Shown: positions 33,227 to 40,418 of the stretch, piece after piece
How the letters are laid out: the number at the start of each line of letters is the position of its first letter
How positions within the stretch are numbered: position 1 is the stretch's first letter
DNA from: Desulfoplanes formicivorans
GTDB lineage: Bacteria; Desulfobacterota; Desulfovibrionia; Desulfovibrionales; Desulfomicrobiaceae
Length of the DNA: 64,000 bases
Direction: 5' to 3'
NCBI RefSeq assembly: GCF_001748225.1
Contig: NZ_BDFE01000015.1
Location: 611,437 to 675,436 of the forward strand
The notes under the pieces: model-generated
What the model was told of the DNA's origin: nothing
Databases searched by the model: none
Seen by the model: the letters and a program-made list of their open reading frames with translations, nothing else
Position numbers and translations under genes: made by a program

Positions 33227-34465
33227 ATGCTCAATCGATGTACACGAAAAATCCTCCTCCTTGTCTGGGTGGGGGTTATTGCCATGTCTTCTGCGGCCTG
33301 GGGTCTGCCGCGGGCAGAGGACATGGATCTCACATACCTTGATACGGCCCTTGAGACCATGCTGGCCCAGGTGAATCCGTCGCCCGGGGATTTTGTCCAG
33401 GGAAAGGATGTTGACCTTCTGGTGGATATTGTCCGTTCCAGTACCTCCACGACCGATTTCCAGCTGCCGGACATGAATGGGCTGACCTCGGCCTATTATC
33501 CCTTTTCCCTTGAAATTTCCATGGACCGGCTCCTGCGGTACGGATACAACCCGGATCTGCCCACCTATCTGGTGGTTCCCAACACAGTTCGCCGGGGGGA
33601 GTGGACTTCGGTGAACGCCGGAGCCAATGTTCTCCCCAAATTGTGGGAACATCTTGGCCATCTGGATACCCCGGTGGTGGTGCATGGGGTGGAGCATGAA
33701 GAAATAACTCCGGATGTGTTTTCCGGGGGGTATTACAGCTATGACATGGACCGGGCCCTGATTCTGCTGGCCCATGAAGGCCGTCCCGTACTCATTTCCG
33801 TGACCCGGCAGCAGGACAGATCCGCTGTGGGCAAAAAAGGTGCGGTTGTGGGCAATGATGGTGACTGGCAGTATCTCTATTCCGGGGTCAAGGGATTGAC
33901 CAAGGGCGGACTGGGCTGGGTCAGTTCCTACATGTACGAATCCATGTCCGTAACGGTTTTTTGCGAGGTTCCCGGATCCCAGGGACCGCGTATCAAGGCC
34001 GGGGTGTTCAAATGGCTGCGTGCCGGATGGGCCGGGATCAACATGGTTCGAACCCATCACATCAAGGAAGGGTGCAAGCGGTTTGCAACGGCCATGACCG
34101 AGATCCTGGAAAGCCCCAACCTGCCTCCCGAGGATCGTTTGGTCCGGCACATTGACATGTGCAAGCGTCTGACTCCCGGGGAACTGCGGGGACTGGTCAA
34201 ACCCTATGTGGATGAGCTCAAAAAGGCTGACGACCCCGTGGTCAACAAATCTCCCTTCAAGAAACTGCTGGCCTCGGGTGAATACCTCCAGAACATGCCC
34301 AAGGAAGATATGGTCAAGGTGCTGGTGCAGGGCTATCTCAAGGATATTCTTGGCCGGGACCATGTGGTGGATGCCACGGCGTGTCAGCAGATCCTTGCCC
34401 GGCGAACAGACGGAGACCATGAAGCCGGGTCCCCGGAGCAGGGTGTTTCGCCCAACAACTCCTGA
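33227..34465 (+). CDS. Secreted protein of unknown function
   Basis: 412 aa. N-terminal signal peptide (RKILLLVWVGVIAMSSAAWG). The mature protein is hydrophilic with alternating beta and helical segments, including GEWTSVNAGANVLPKLWEHLGHLDTPVVVHGVEHEEITPDVFSGGYYSYDMDRALILLAHEGRPVLISVTRQQD and a helical C-terminal third. It contains MNGLTSAYYPFSLEISMDRLLRYGYNPDLPTYLVVPNTVRRG. I do not recognise a family. It lies 149 bases upstream of a PlsC-like acyltransferase and is divergent from the mla operon, so an envelope role is plausible but unproven. Confidence 0.75.
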   Translation: MLNRCTRKILLLVWVGVIAMSSAAWGLPRAEDMDLTYLDTALETMLAQVNPSPGDFVQGKDVDLLVDIVRSSTSTTDFQLPDMNGLTSAYYPFSLEISMDRLLRYGYNPDLPTYLVVPNTVRRGEWTSVNAGANVLPKLWEHLGHLDTPVVVHGVEHEEITPDVFSGGYYSYDMDRALILLAHEGRPVLISVTRQQDRSAVGKKGAVVGNDGDWQYLYSGVKGLTKGGLGWVSSYMYESMSVTVFCEVPGSQGPRIKAGVFKWLRAGWAGINMVRTHHIKEGCKRFATAMTEILESPNLPPEDRLVRHIDMCKRLTPGELRGLVKPYVDELKKADDPVVNKSPFKKLLASGEYLQNMPKEDMVKVLVQGYLKDILGRDHVVDATACQQILARRTDGDHEAGSPEQGVSPNNS

Positions 34466-34613
34466 GGGAACATGGTGGCAATCATCTGAAACATACCCAC
34501 TTGATCAGAAACATTGGGGGAGTACCGGTTGCGATGGGTGCTCCCTTCTTTTATGTCTGTTCAGGATGTTGCTGTGGCAGAAAGGTCAATTCATACATGG
34601 CGAGGAAGAAGAT

Positions 34614-35387
34614 ATGCATGCACCTGCTGTCAGGGATTCCTATGTTTCACCAATGGTGCGCCCGGGGTTTGTGGCGGCCCGGTTTCCCTCCCTGTGCTTT
34701 TACGTGCGGGATCTGGCACAGATAGCCCGGGCGTTTTTTCTCATCAAGCAGCGTTCCTTTACTCCTGAGCAATTCATGAACTGCAGTTACGGGATTGTTC
34801 ATGCCCTGGAGTCAGTGGGATGCCGGGTTGTGGTGGAAAATGTTTCGGCTCTGGCCATGGCGGGCGGGCCTTGCGTCATTGTGGGCAATCACATGAGCAC
34901 TTTGGAAACCTTTGTGCTGCCCTGGATGGTTTTGCAACACACCCCCATGACCTTTGTCATCAAAAAAAGTCTGTTGAAAATTCCGTTTTTTGGTGCGGTT
35001 ACAGCCGGATGGGATCCCATTGCCGTGGGCCGGAAAAATCCCAGGGAAGATCTCAGGCACGTGTTAGAGCAGGGCCAGCATAAACTCGCACAGGGGTGCT
35101 CGGTGATCGTGTTCCCCCAGAGTACGCGCATGGTCCGGTTTGATCCGTCCCGGTTCAATACCATTGGCGTGAAGTTGGCCCGGCGGGCCCAGGTTCCCGT
35201 GGTGCCTCTGGCCCTCAAAACCGATGCCTGGGGCAATGGCAAGTGGATCAAGGATTTTGGGCCCATTGACCCCGCCAAGGAGATCCGGTTCTGTTTTGGC
35301 GAACCCATGGCTATTACGGGCAACGGCAAAAACCAGCATGAACAATGCGTGGCCTTTGTCCGGGAAAAGCTCGAACAGTGGGGGTGA
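34614..35387 (+). CDS. 1-acyl-sn-glycerol-3-phosphate acyltransferase (PlsC-like)
   Basis: 257 aa, ATG 34614 with AGGAAG upstream. The acyltransferase motif NHMSTLET (H-x4-E variant of HX4D) lies near residue 93, followed by FVIKKSLLKIPFFGAVTAGWDPIAVGRK, VFPQSTRMVR (E/P-G-T-R-type block with S/T) and VPVVPLALKTD. It would transfer an acyl group to lysophosphatidic acid at the inner membrane, or to a related lipid. The acidic residue of the motif is Glu instead of the common Asp, so the exact substrate is uncertain. Confidence 0.82.
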   Translation: MHAPAVRDSYVSPMVRPGFVAARFPSLCFYVRDLAQIARAFFLIKQRSFTPEQFMNCSYGIVHALESVGCRVVVENVSALAMAGGPCVIVGNHMSTLETFVLPWMVLQHTPMTFVIKKSLLKIPFFGAVTAGWDPIAVGRKNPREDLRHVLEQGQHKLAQGCSVIVFPQSTRMVRFDPSRFNTIGVKLARRAQVPVVPLALKTDAWGNGKWIKDFGPIDPAKEIRFCFGEPMAITGNGKNQHEQCVAFVREKLEQWG

Positions 35388-35420
35388 AGGACTCACGGGT
35401 ACAAAGGGAAGGCTCTGATT

Positions 35421-35575
35421 TTTTCATAAGGAACCTGTCCCCATGTTCACGCAGAAGTGCGCAGTACACAGTGCGCAGGGCGCAGGGAAAACAACGTGCC
35501 CAATTGAACAACAACGAGCCAGGCTCTGAATCCTCTGGCTCGTGAGCAACCAAACGCGACTTTTACGCGTAAGCC
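35421..35575 (+). repeat. Repeat block A, copy 1 (REP-like site + heptad array + shared tail)
   Basis: TTTTTCATAAGGAACCTGTCC (REP-like site at 35432), AAGTGCGCAGTACACAGTGCGC heptads (35455-35487), then a tail ending ACGCGTAAG. The heptad array and the tail recur, with a few changes, at 37178-37303. Between the blocks lie the decayed RAYT remnant and the toxin-antitoxin genes. Confidence 0.82.
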
Positions 35576-35888
35576 CCCTGTGTCAGGGAAGTTGTCGCCT
35601 CTTCTGAAATTCATTTAAAGACCAACTAACCTGTCCCTATGTTCGCTTCATGGATCTAATTGATCCCAAATTGGGACCAATTTGGGACTCTTTTATGGAT
35701 CAAAATGGTACCAAAATTTTTTTATAATGGGTGGAAGTAACACCGATCATAAAAAAGCGTTACCGTTACTAATTTTCAGTTGATGTAACATACATAGTAG
35801 GAATTTTTTGAAAATTTTTAAAGTAGATGTAACACTTGGAGAAAACATCATTTTGTCAAGTGCTGGTTATGACAAAATTTTCATAAAA
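35576..35888. other. A/T-rich intergenic stretch with one REP-like site
   Basis: About 310 bases without a credible gene. It holds a REP-like AACCTGTCCC at 35628, a run of short imperfect repeats (GGGACCAATTTGGGAC), and TTTTCATAAAAAACC leading into the next REP-like site at 35889. It is clearly lower in GC than the flanking genes. Confidence 0.5.
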
Positions 35889-36091
35889 AACCTGTCCCTT
35901 TATTCCTTATTCAGTCCCCATGTTTCTTCTTCCGTTTTCCCCTTTTGTCCCGGTCTCATGCTCGCAATCTTTTCATTGAGTAGACCCCACTGGCTCCGGC
36001 CAGAGGGGTGAACGTTCTGGTATCCTTTGACTTCAGAAGGTGCCTGACCTGGTCAAAAACATCCTGCACAAATTCCTTTGAGCCCAAGATA
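35889..36091 (-). pseudogene. Remnant of a REP-associated tyrosine transposase
   Basis: About 200 bases that match the 3' end and downstream flank of the intact RAYT (37409-37614). The coding part (35956-36091) reads ILGSKEFVQDVFDQVRHLLKSKDTRT and ends YSMKRLRA, as in the intact protein. It is cut at its 5' side, where the sequence jumps to TTTTTCATAAAGAACC and a further REP-like site. So about 260 N-terminal residues, including the catalytic HxH and Tyr, are missing. Confidence 0.88.
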
Positions 36092-36100
36092 CGATTTTTC

Positions 36101-36197
36101 ATAAAGAACCTGTCCCCATGTTCGCTGAAGTACGCAGTGCGCAGGGGGAACAAATGGTTTTGGTTTATTTTTTGCGGGAGACGCTGGGGCAGTGGAT
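36101..36197 (+). repeat. Repeat block B, copy 1
   Basis: REP-like site AACCTGTCCCCATGTTCGC at 36107, short heptad array (36128-36148), then TTTATTTTTTGCGGGAGACG. The same order recurs at 38501-38600, on the 5' side of the intact RAYT. Confidence 0.85.
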
Positions 36198-36239
36198 GGT
36201 GCCAAGGTGGAGGGAGGGGCAGGGCTATGTACCCGGCTT

Positions 36240-36704
36240 CTATGCTCCTTGAAAGGGGGAAGTCCCTGGATGACATTTTTTGACCAGACTTTCCCAATCG
36301 TCTGGCGGATTTCCCTGTTCGAGCATTTTTGTGAAAACAGCGTACGGATCTGATTTGCTTCCCTGTTTGCGGAGAGAGCGTGCATCATTGACCCATGCAT
36401 AGACAATGACCTTTGATTGTGAGTCAAATCTAAAAAAGAGTCTGAATCGTCTACCGATCTTGGCACGCCGCCAGTGGCGATAGGTTGTGCCCATGGTGTT
36501 GCCCTGGCGGAAGCGATCACTGTTGGGATTCTTTGGAATTACATCCAAAACAAGGTGGGAAATGGCTGCATAAAGTTTATAGGTTGCACTGGTTTCCAGC
36601 TCGGCCGGTCTTTTTTGTTTGATGCGGTTGATGGCTTTTTCGAGATTGCAGATCTGCTCCTTGATTCCATCATGAAAGAGCAAGGTCCAGCCATGTCGTT
36701 GCAT
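36240..36704 (-). CDS. yhaV: YhaV-family type II toxin (ribosome-dependent RNase)
   Basis: 154 aa, the same length as E. coli YhaV. Contains HGWTLLFHDGIKEQICNLEKAI, YKLYAAISHLVLDVIPKNPNSDRFRQGNTMGTTYRHWRRAKIGRRFRLFFRFDSQSKVIVYAWVNDARSLRKQGSKSDPYAVFTKMLEQGNPPDDWESL, the conserved YhaV core of the RelE-like fold. It is coupled to prlF by ATGA. YhaV cleaves mRNA and rRNA and is neutralised by PrlF. The pair lies between two RAYT-type repeat units. Confidence 0.95.
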   Translation of the reverse strand: MQRHGWTLLFHDGIKEQICNLEKAINRIKQKRPAELETSATYKLYAAISHLVLDVIPKNPNSDRFRQGNTMGTTYRHWRRAKIGRRFRLFFRFDSQSKVIVYAWVNDARSLRKQGSKSDPYAVFTKMLEQGNPPDDWESLVKKCHPGTSPFQGA

Positions 36705-37024
36705 CAGAGATCAACCTCGCCATCAATGTCATTATTGAGGTCAACAGGTTGGTTGAGCATGGTAAGCATCGAATCTTGCAAATGTTTTGGCAGATCTCGG
36801 AGGTGCTTGCCCTGTCGCAAATCCTTTTCCATCAGACCGAGAAACTTGGTAATGGCAGGATCTTCATGCTCGTTTGTCCGTAGACTGCGTACAATGATTT
36901 GCTCCCCCTGGATTTCAAAGCTGAGTTTATTGCCACTGGTTAGCCCGAGTGCGGTTCGAATGGACTTGGGGAGAGTGATTTGTCCTTTAGACGTGATCGT
37001 TGCGGTTGCTCGAATGGGAATCAT
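36704..37024 (-). CDS. prlF: PrlF-family antitoxin (AbrB/SpoVT fold)
   Basis: 106 aa. ATG 37024 with AGGAGG 5 bases upstream. N-terminal swapped-hairpin DNA-binding domain (RATATITSKGQITLPKSIRTALGLTSGNKLSFEI), then the C-terminal part that neutralises YhaV (TKFLGLMEKDLRQGKHLRDLPKHLQDSMLTML). It would bind its own promoter together with YhaV. Upstream (37025-37180) is repeat-rich and must hold the promoter. Confidence 0.95.
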   Translation of the reverse strand: MIPIRATATITSKGQITLPKSIRTALGLTSGNKLSFEIQGEQIIVRSLRTNEHEDPAITKFLGLMEKDLRQGKHLRDLPKHLQDSMLTMLNQPVDLNNDIDGEVDL

Positions 37025-37095
37025 GTGAACCTCCTGGATTATGTCTTTGTAAGGATTGTTCCTTACCGCGTCAACATAAGAAGAAAGCCCATTTC

Positions 37096-37161
37096 TATAC
37101 AAAGAATATGCAACCTGTCCCTTTGTTCAATACAAAGAATATGCAACCTGTCCCTTTGTTC
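37096..37161 (+). repeat. 33-bp tandem duplication containing REP-like sites
   Basis: Unit starting ATACAAAGAATATGCAACC occurs twice without a gap (37096-37128 and 37129-37161), each with AACCTGTCCCTTTGTTC. The two are identical as read. Confidence 0.9.
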
Positions 37162-37177
37162 AGTCCCTTTGTTCACT

Positions 37178-37303
37178 CTTTAAGTGCGCAGTACGCAGTG
37201 CGCAGGGCACAGAGAAAAACAACGTGCCTAATTGAACAACAACGAACCAGGCTCTCAATTTTCTGGCTGGTGAGCAACCAAACGCGACTTTCACGCGTAA
37301 GCA
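37178..37303 (+). repeat. Repeat block A, copy 2
   Basis: Heptad array TTAAGTGCGCAGTACGCAGT... (37178-37212), then the tail shared with 35489-35575, ending ACGCGTAAG. It precedes a 105-base stretch without a gene and the REP-like site at 37409 on the 3' side of the intact RAYT. Confidence 0.85.
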
Positions 37304-37477
37304 GATAGATATCGATAAAAGTATCTCTATATCAGCCGGTTATGAGTTGAGTCTTTGTAAGACCCTCCTTGGGATTTTATGGCTGATCGTTATCGTCTTT
37401 TTACAAAGAACCTGTCCCTTTATTCCTTTATTCAGTCCCCATGTTCACTTCTTCCGTTTTCCCCTTTTGTCCCGGTC

Positions 37478-38395
37478 TCATGCTCGCAATCTTTTCATGG
37501 AATAGACCCCGCTGGTTCCGGCAAGGGGGGTGAAGACTCGGGTATCCTTTGACTTCAGAAGGTGCCTGACCTGGTCAAAAACATCCTGCACAAATTCCTT
37601 TGAACCCAGGATTCCGGCGTCGGAAAAATACCTGCTCCGGTAGCCAAAGAGCTCATATCGCTTGAGCTCAAAGTTCTTTTTGCGTTCCTGTGCCACGATC
37701 CTGGGGTCCATGGGTTTTCCCTTGCCCGTGTCCACAGCTCCTGTTTCATACACGAATTGTCTATACGCCCGCAGGACGGCGGTCTGGTCGTATTCTCCCC
37801 ATTCTTTCATGCCGAAATCCATGGAGAGGAGGTTGTCCTGATTGTTGGTCTGGACATGATAGCCCAATGTGCACCAGCGGTACTGTTCGGGGCGTTTGGC
37901 AATGTTTGCACGGATGGGATTGAGATCCACATAGGCCAGCAGGTTGATCAGAGAATGGCCGTTTTGCACGATGAGTGATTTGAACCGGTCCCCCCAGAAA
38001 TAGCCCTTGCGGTTGTGGTGCTTGTTGTAGAAGTGCGTGAATCCCTGCTTGATATCCTTGACCAATTTGGAAAGGGAGGACCACCTTTCCCTGAATTGGG
38101 CAATGGTTTTGGGAGTGATCTCCCGCCCCTTGGGAAACCAGGATTCCAAGCGTCTTTTCATGGCGTCGTCAGAAAGGTAATCGCTGGGGTGCATGCGGAC
38201 AACAAGGTGGAAGTGGTTGGACATGATGCAGAAACCAAGCACGTCGACGAAATAGAATCGACTGAAATGGCGGATGAGATGGAGAAGATAGTCCTTTTCA
38301 CTGTCTTTGAGAGGAAACCCGTCAAGAGCGGTGCGGGAAATGACATGGTACACCGTGGGAACATGGGAACGAACGAATCGGGCGATACGTGGCAT
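37478..38395 (-). CDS. REP-associated tyrosine transposase (RAYT, IS200-like Y1 family)
   Basis: 305 aa, ATG 38395 with AAGGGGG upstream. The HUH motif is IMSNHFHLVVRM near residue 58; the Y1 region is GYFWGDRFKSLIVQNGHSLINLLAYVDLNPIRANI, with a Tyr near residue 158-160 as catalytic candidate. RAYTs cut REP hairpins as single strands and are thought to spread them. It is flanked by REP-like AACCTGTCCC sites at 37409 and 38501. A decayed copy lies 1.5 kb away, so this family has moved or been duplicated here. Confidence 0.93.
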   Translation of the reverse strand: MPRIARFVRSHVPTVYHVISRTALDGFPLKDSEKDYLLHLIRHFSRFYFVDVLGFCIMSNHFHLVVRMHPSDYLSDDAMKRRLESWFPKGREITPKTIAQFRERWSSLSKLVKDIKQGFTHFYNKHHNRKGYFWGDRFKSLIVQNGHSLINLLAYVDLNPIRANIAKRPEQYRWCTLGYHVQTNNQDNLLSMDFGMKEWGEYDQTAVLRAYRQFVYETGAVDTGKGKPMDPRIVAQERKKNFELKRYELFGYRSRYFSDAGILGSKEFVQDVFDQVRHLLKSKDTRVFTPLAGTSGVYSMKRLRA

Positions 38396-38500
38396 GGGAA
38401 CCCCCTTCTTGGTAGTGGTTACAAGGCAAGGGTTTGAAAAGGAAAGATAAAGAAAAGTTTGGATTTGCCTTACCACGGGGGAGGTGTTTTTTCAACATGT

Positions 38501-38600
38501 AACCTGTCCCCATGTTCGCTGAAGTGCACAGTACGCAGTGCGCAGGGCACAGGGGAACAACTGGTTTTTGTTTATTTTTTGCGGGAGACGCTGGGGCAGA
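38501..38600 (+). repeat. Repeat block B, copy 2, at the 5' side of the intact RAYT
   Basis: REP-like AACCTGTCCCCATGTTCGC, heptads 38522-38553 (AGTGCAC, AGTACGC, AGTGCGC, AGGGCAC), then the TTTATTTTTTGCGGGAGACG tail also present at 36163-36197. Confidence 0.87.
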
Positions 38601-38660
38601 AGTTGGCGGACAGGCAGGGGAGGGCAGGCGGATCGGGTGGCGCAGGGCAGAGGAAACAAC

Positions 38661-38686
38661 AAAGGCCGGGATTGCTCCCGGCCTTT
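38661..38686 (-). terminator. Porin terminator
   Basis: AAAGGCCGGGA/TCCCGGCCTTT with a 4-base loop. On the minus strand it is followed by GTTGTTT, a weak U-tract. It is 48 bases after the porin stop. Confidence 0.75.
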
Positions 38687-38733
38687 GTCATGGGTAAGTG
38701 GCGTCAGGTCTGGCAGATCAGATAATCCAGTGA

Positions 38734-40140
38734 CTAGAAGTCGTACTTGATACCAATGGCGGCCTTGTAGATGTCTTCGGCATCGTTCGTGTGGTCTGCA
38801 GACTTGTCCCAGTCAAAGCTGGCGTAGCCGAGTTCCAGGTAGGCGGCCAGTTCGTCATAGATCTGGTACTTGGTGTCAAAGTCAACTTCAACCAGGCTGT
38901 CATCTTCGGCAAAGGTCTTGCCGTACCAACCGTCCTTGTCACTGGTACCCTGGGCGTAGTAGATGGTGAAGGTGTGGGAGAGGTCTTCAACCAAGTTGAT
39001 GTCCTTCAGCTTGAGACCAAGGGCCCACATGGGCAGGGCGGCAGGATCGTCATACAGATCTCCTTCAGTAAACGGAGAACCATCAAAGATAAGAGTGGAG
39101 AAGTTGAGGTCACCACTGATGTGCGGGAAGACGGAGATTTCGTCCTTATCATCATCAGCACCAGAGGTGTACAGGAAGAAGACTTCAGGAGTCATGAAGT
39201 CCATCTTGTAGTCAACGGCCAAGTCAAAAAAGTAACCGCGAACATCAATGTCCTGGGTGGTGCCTTCAAGGGCCAAGGAACCGTAAGCAAAATCGGTGAG
39301 AACTACAATGGGATCGAACATATCGATCTGAGCGCTGAAACCCGCATGCCACATGGTGGCATCGTCATCAACACCGCCCAGAGCTTCCCCAAGATCATCC
39401 TTTATGCCAGATTTCTTGACGGCATCGTCCAATATTTCGGCGATGGGAAGTTCTTCTACTGTATTTTTTCCGATCATGGTGTACAAGAAGTACGGAGTGA
39501 CGGAAAAGCCATCACCATTGACAGGTACCAAGAGAGCCAGGGTGTCCACTTCGTCACCGCTGGTACCCGCGATGCCGGAGGGATTGTCATCGTCCTTAGC
39601 ATCGGCGGTGTCCTTATCGTAATCATAGATACCCTTGGTATCGTCGTCGAGATCATAGGAGCGGATCCAGCCGGCGGCAACAGAGACCATGTCATTGATG
39701 GGAGCGCTGACCATGAGGGCGGCAGCGTCGTCATCCAAAATGGGAGAGCCCAGGTTGCCAGGGATGTAAATACCCTGGAGACCGGCCTTGATGTTGACCT
39801 GGGTGTTGGGGATGTTGAAGTCAAAGTAGGCGTGTTTGACTTCAATGGCCTCGTTGCTATCGGTGCCGAGTTTGCCGTTGCTGTCACCCCAAGTAATATC
39901 TCCGATTTCCAAACCAAGAACAGCCTTGAGGTTTTCATTGGCAATGAAGTCGAACCAGAGACGGGCACGCTGACGGGCGCGGAAAGTTTCGCCGTTGTTG
40001 GCGTCGTCTTTACCGTCAAAATCCCACCAGGATGCAGCAGCACGCCAAGAACCCCTTGCCTGCATTTCCACGGCAAAGGAGGGGGCCACGCTGCCGATCA
40101 CAAAGGCAATGACCAGAATTGCGAGAGCAATGCGTTTCAT
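38734..40140 (-). CDS. Desulfovibrio-type homotrimeric outer-membrane porin
   Basis: 468 aa, ATG 40140 preceded by AGGAAGGA. Sec signal KRIALAILVIAFVIGSVAPSFA. The mature protein opens VEMQARGSWRAAASWWDFDG with RARQRARLWFDFIANENLKAVLGLEIGDITWG, the family pattern, then many amphipathic beta strands and acidic D-rich loops (DDDTKGIYDYDKDTADAKDDD), ending in the porin C-terminal Phe (IGIKYDF). It forms a general diffusion channel in the outer membrane. Its leader (40141-40318) is A/T-rich. Usually very highly expressed in this group. Confidence 0.93.
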   Translation of the reverse strand: MKRIALAILVIAFVIGSVAPSFAVEMQARGSWRAAASWWDFDGKDDANNGETFRARQRARLWFDFIANENLKAVLGLEIGDITWGDSNGKLGTDSNEAIEVKHAYFDFNIPNTQVNIKAGLQGIYIPGNLGSPILDDDAAALMVSAPINDMVSVAAGWIRSYDLDDDTKGIYDYDKDTADAKDDDNPSGIAGTSGDEVDTLALLVPVNGDGFSVTPYFLYTMIGKNTVEELPIAEILDDAVKKSGIKDDLGEALGGVDDDATMWHAGFSAQIDMFDPIVVLTDFAYGSLALEGTTQDIDVRGYFFDLAVDYKMDFMTPEVFFLYTSGADDDKDEISVFPHISGDLNFSTLIFDGSPFTEGDLYDDPAALPMWALGLKLKDINLVEDLSHTFTIYYAQGTSDKDGWYGKTFAEDDSLVEVDFDTKYQIYDELAAYLELGYASFDWDKSADHTNDAEDIYKAAIGIKYDF

Positions 40141-40318
40141 AAATGTTTCCTTCCTCTTTTTGGTTGAACAGATAAAAAAACCAGCCTGACACCATGTAAC
40201 TGATCTCTGCCTAGTCGTTCCGGGCAGGGATTGCAAGGAGAAAATGGCGGGTTTTTGACAAAAGTTCAAAAATTTTTACGGTATAATTTTTTTAACTGCG
40301 GTTTTAGGAATAAAAGAA

Positions 40319-40362
40319 GGGAGACAGGAGACAGGAAGCGGGAGGCAGGAGAAGGGTAGGGA
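40319..40362 (+). repeat. Divergent heptad array, GGAGACA type
   Basis: Period-7 array with units GGAGACA, GGAGACA, GGAAGCG, GGAGGCA, GGAGAAG, GGTAGGG. The sequence differs from the AGTGCGC class but the period and purine-rich character are the same. It lies between the porin leader and the VCBS gene stop at 40419. Confidence 0.7.
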
Positions 40363-40418
40363 CCGGGCGGTAAAAGATGAGGGCCGGGGGATGCGGAGCG
40401 TCTCCCGGCCCTTTGGGG

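Noticed and set aside
35389-38600. Whole 35.4-38.6 kb region as an integrated phage or plasmid
   Set aside because: No integrase, replication or structural genes. Only a RAYT, repeats and a TA pair are seen.
38791-40167. 458-codon plus-strand ORF over the porin
   Set aside because: The minus strand has a signal peptide, family motifs and a C-terminal Phe of a porin; the plus-strand frame is a codon-bias shadow.
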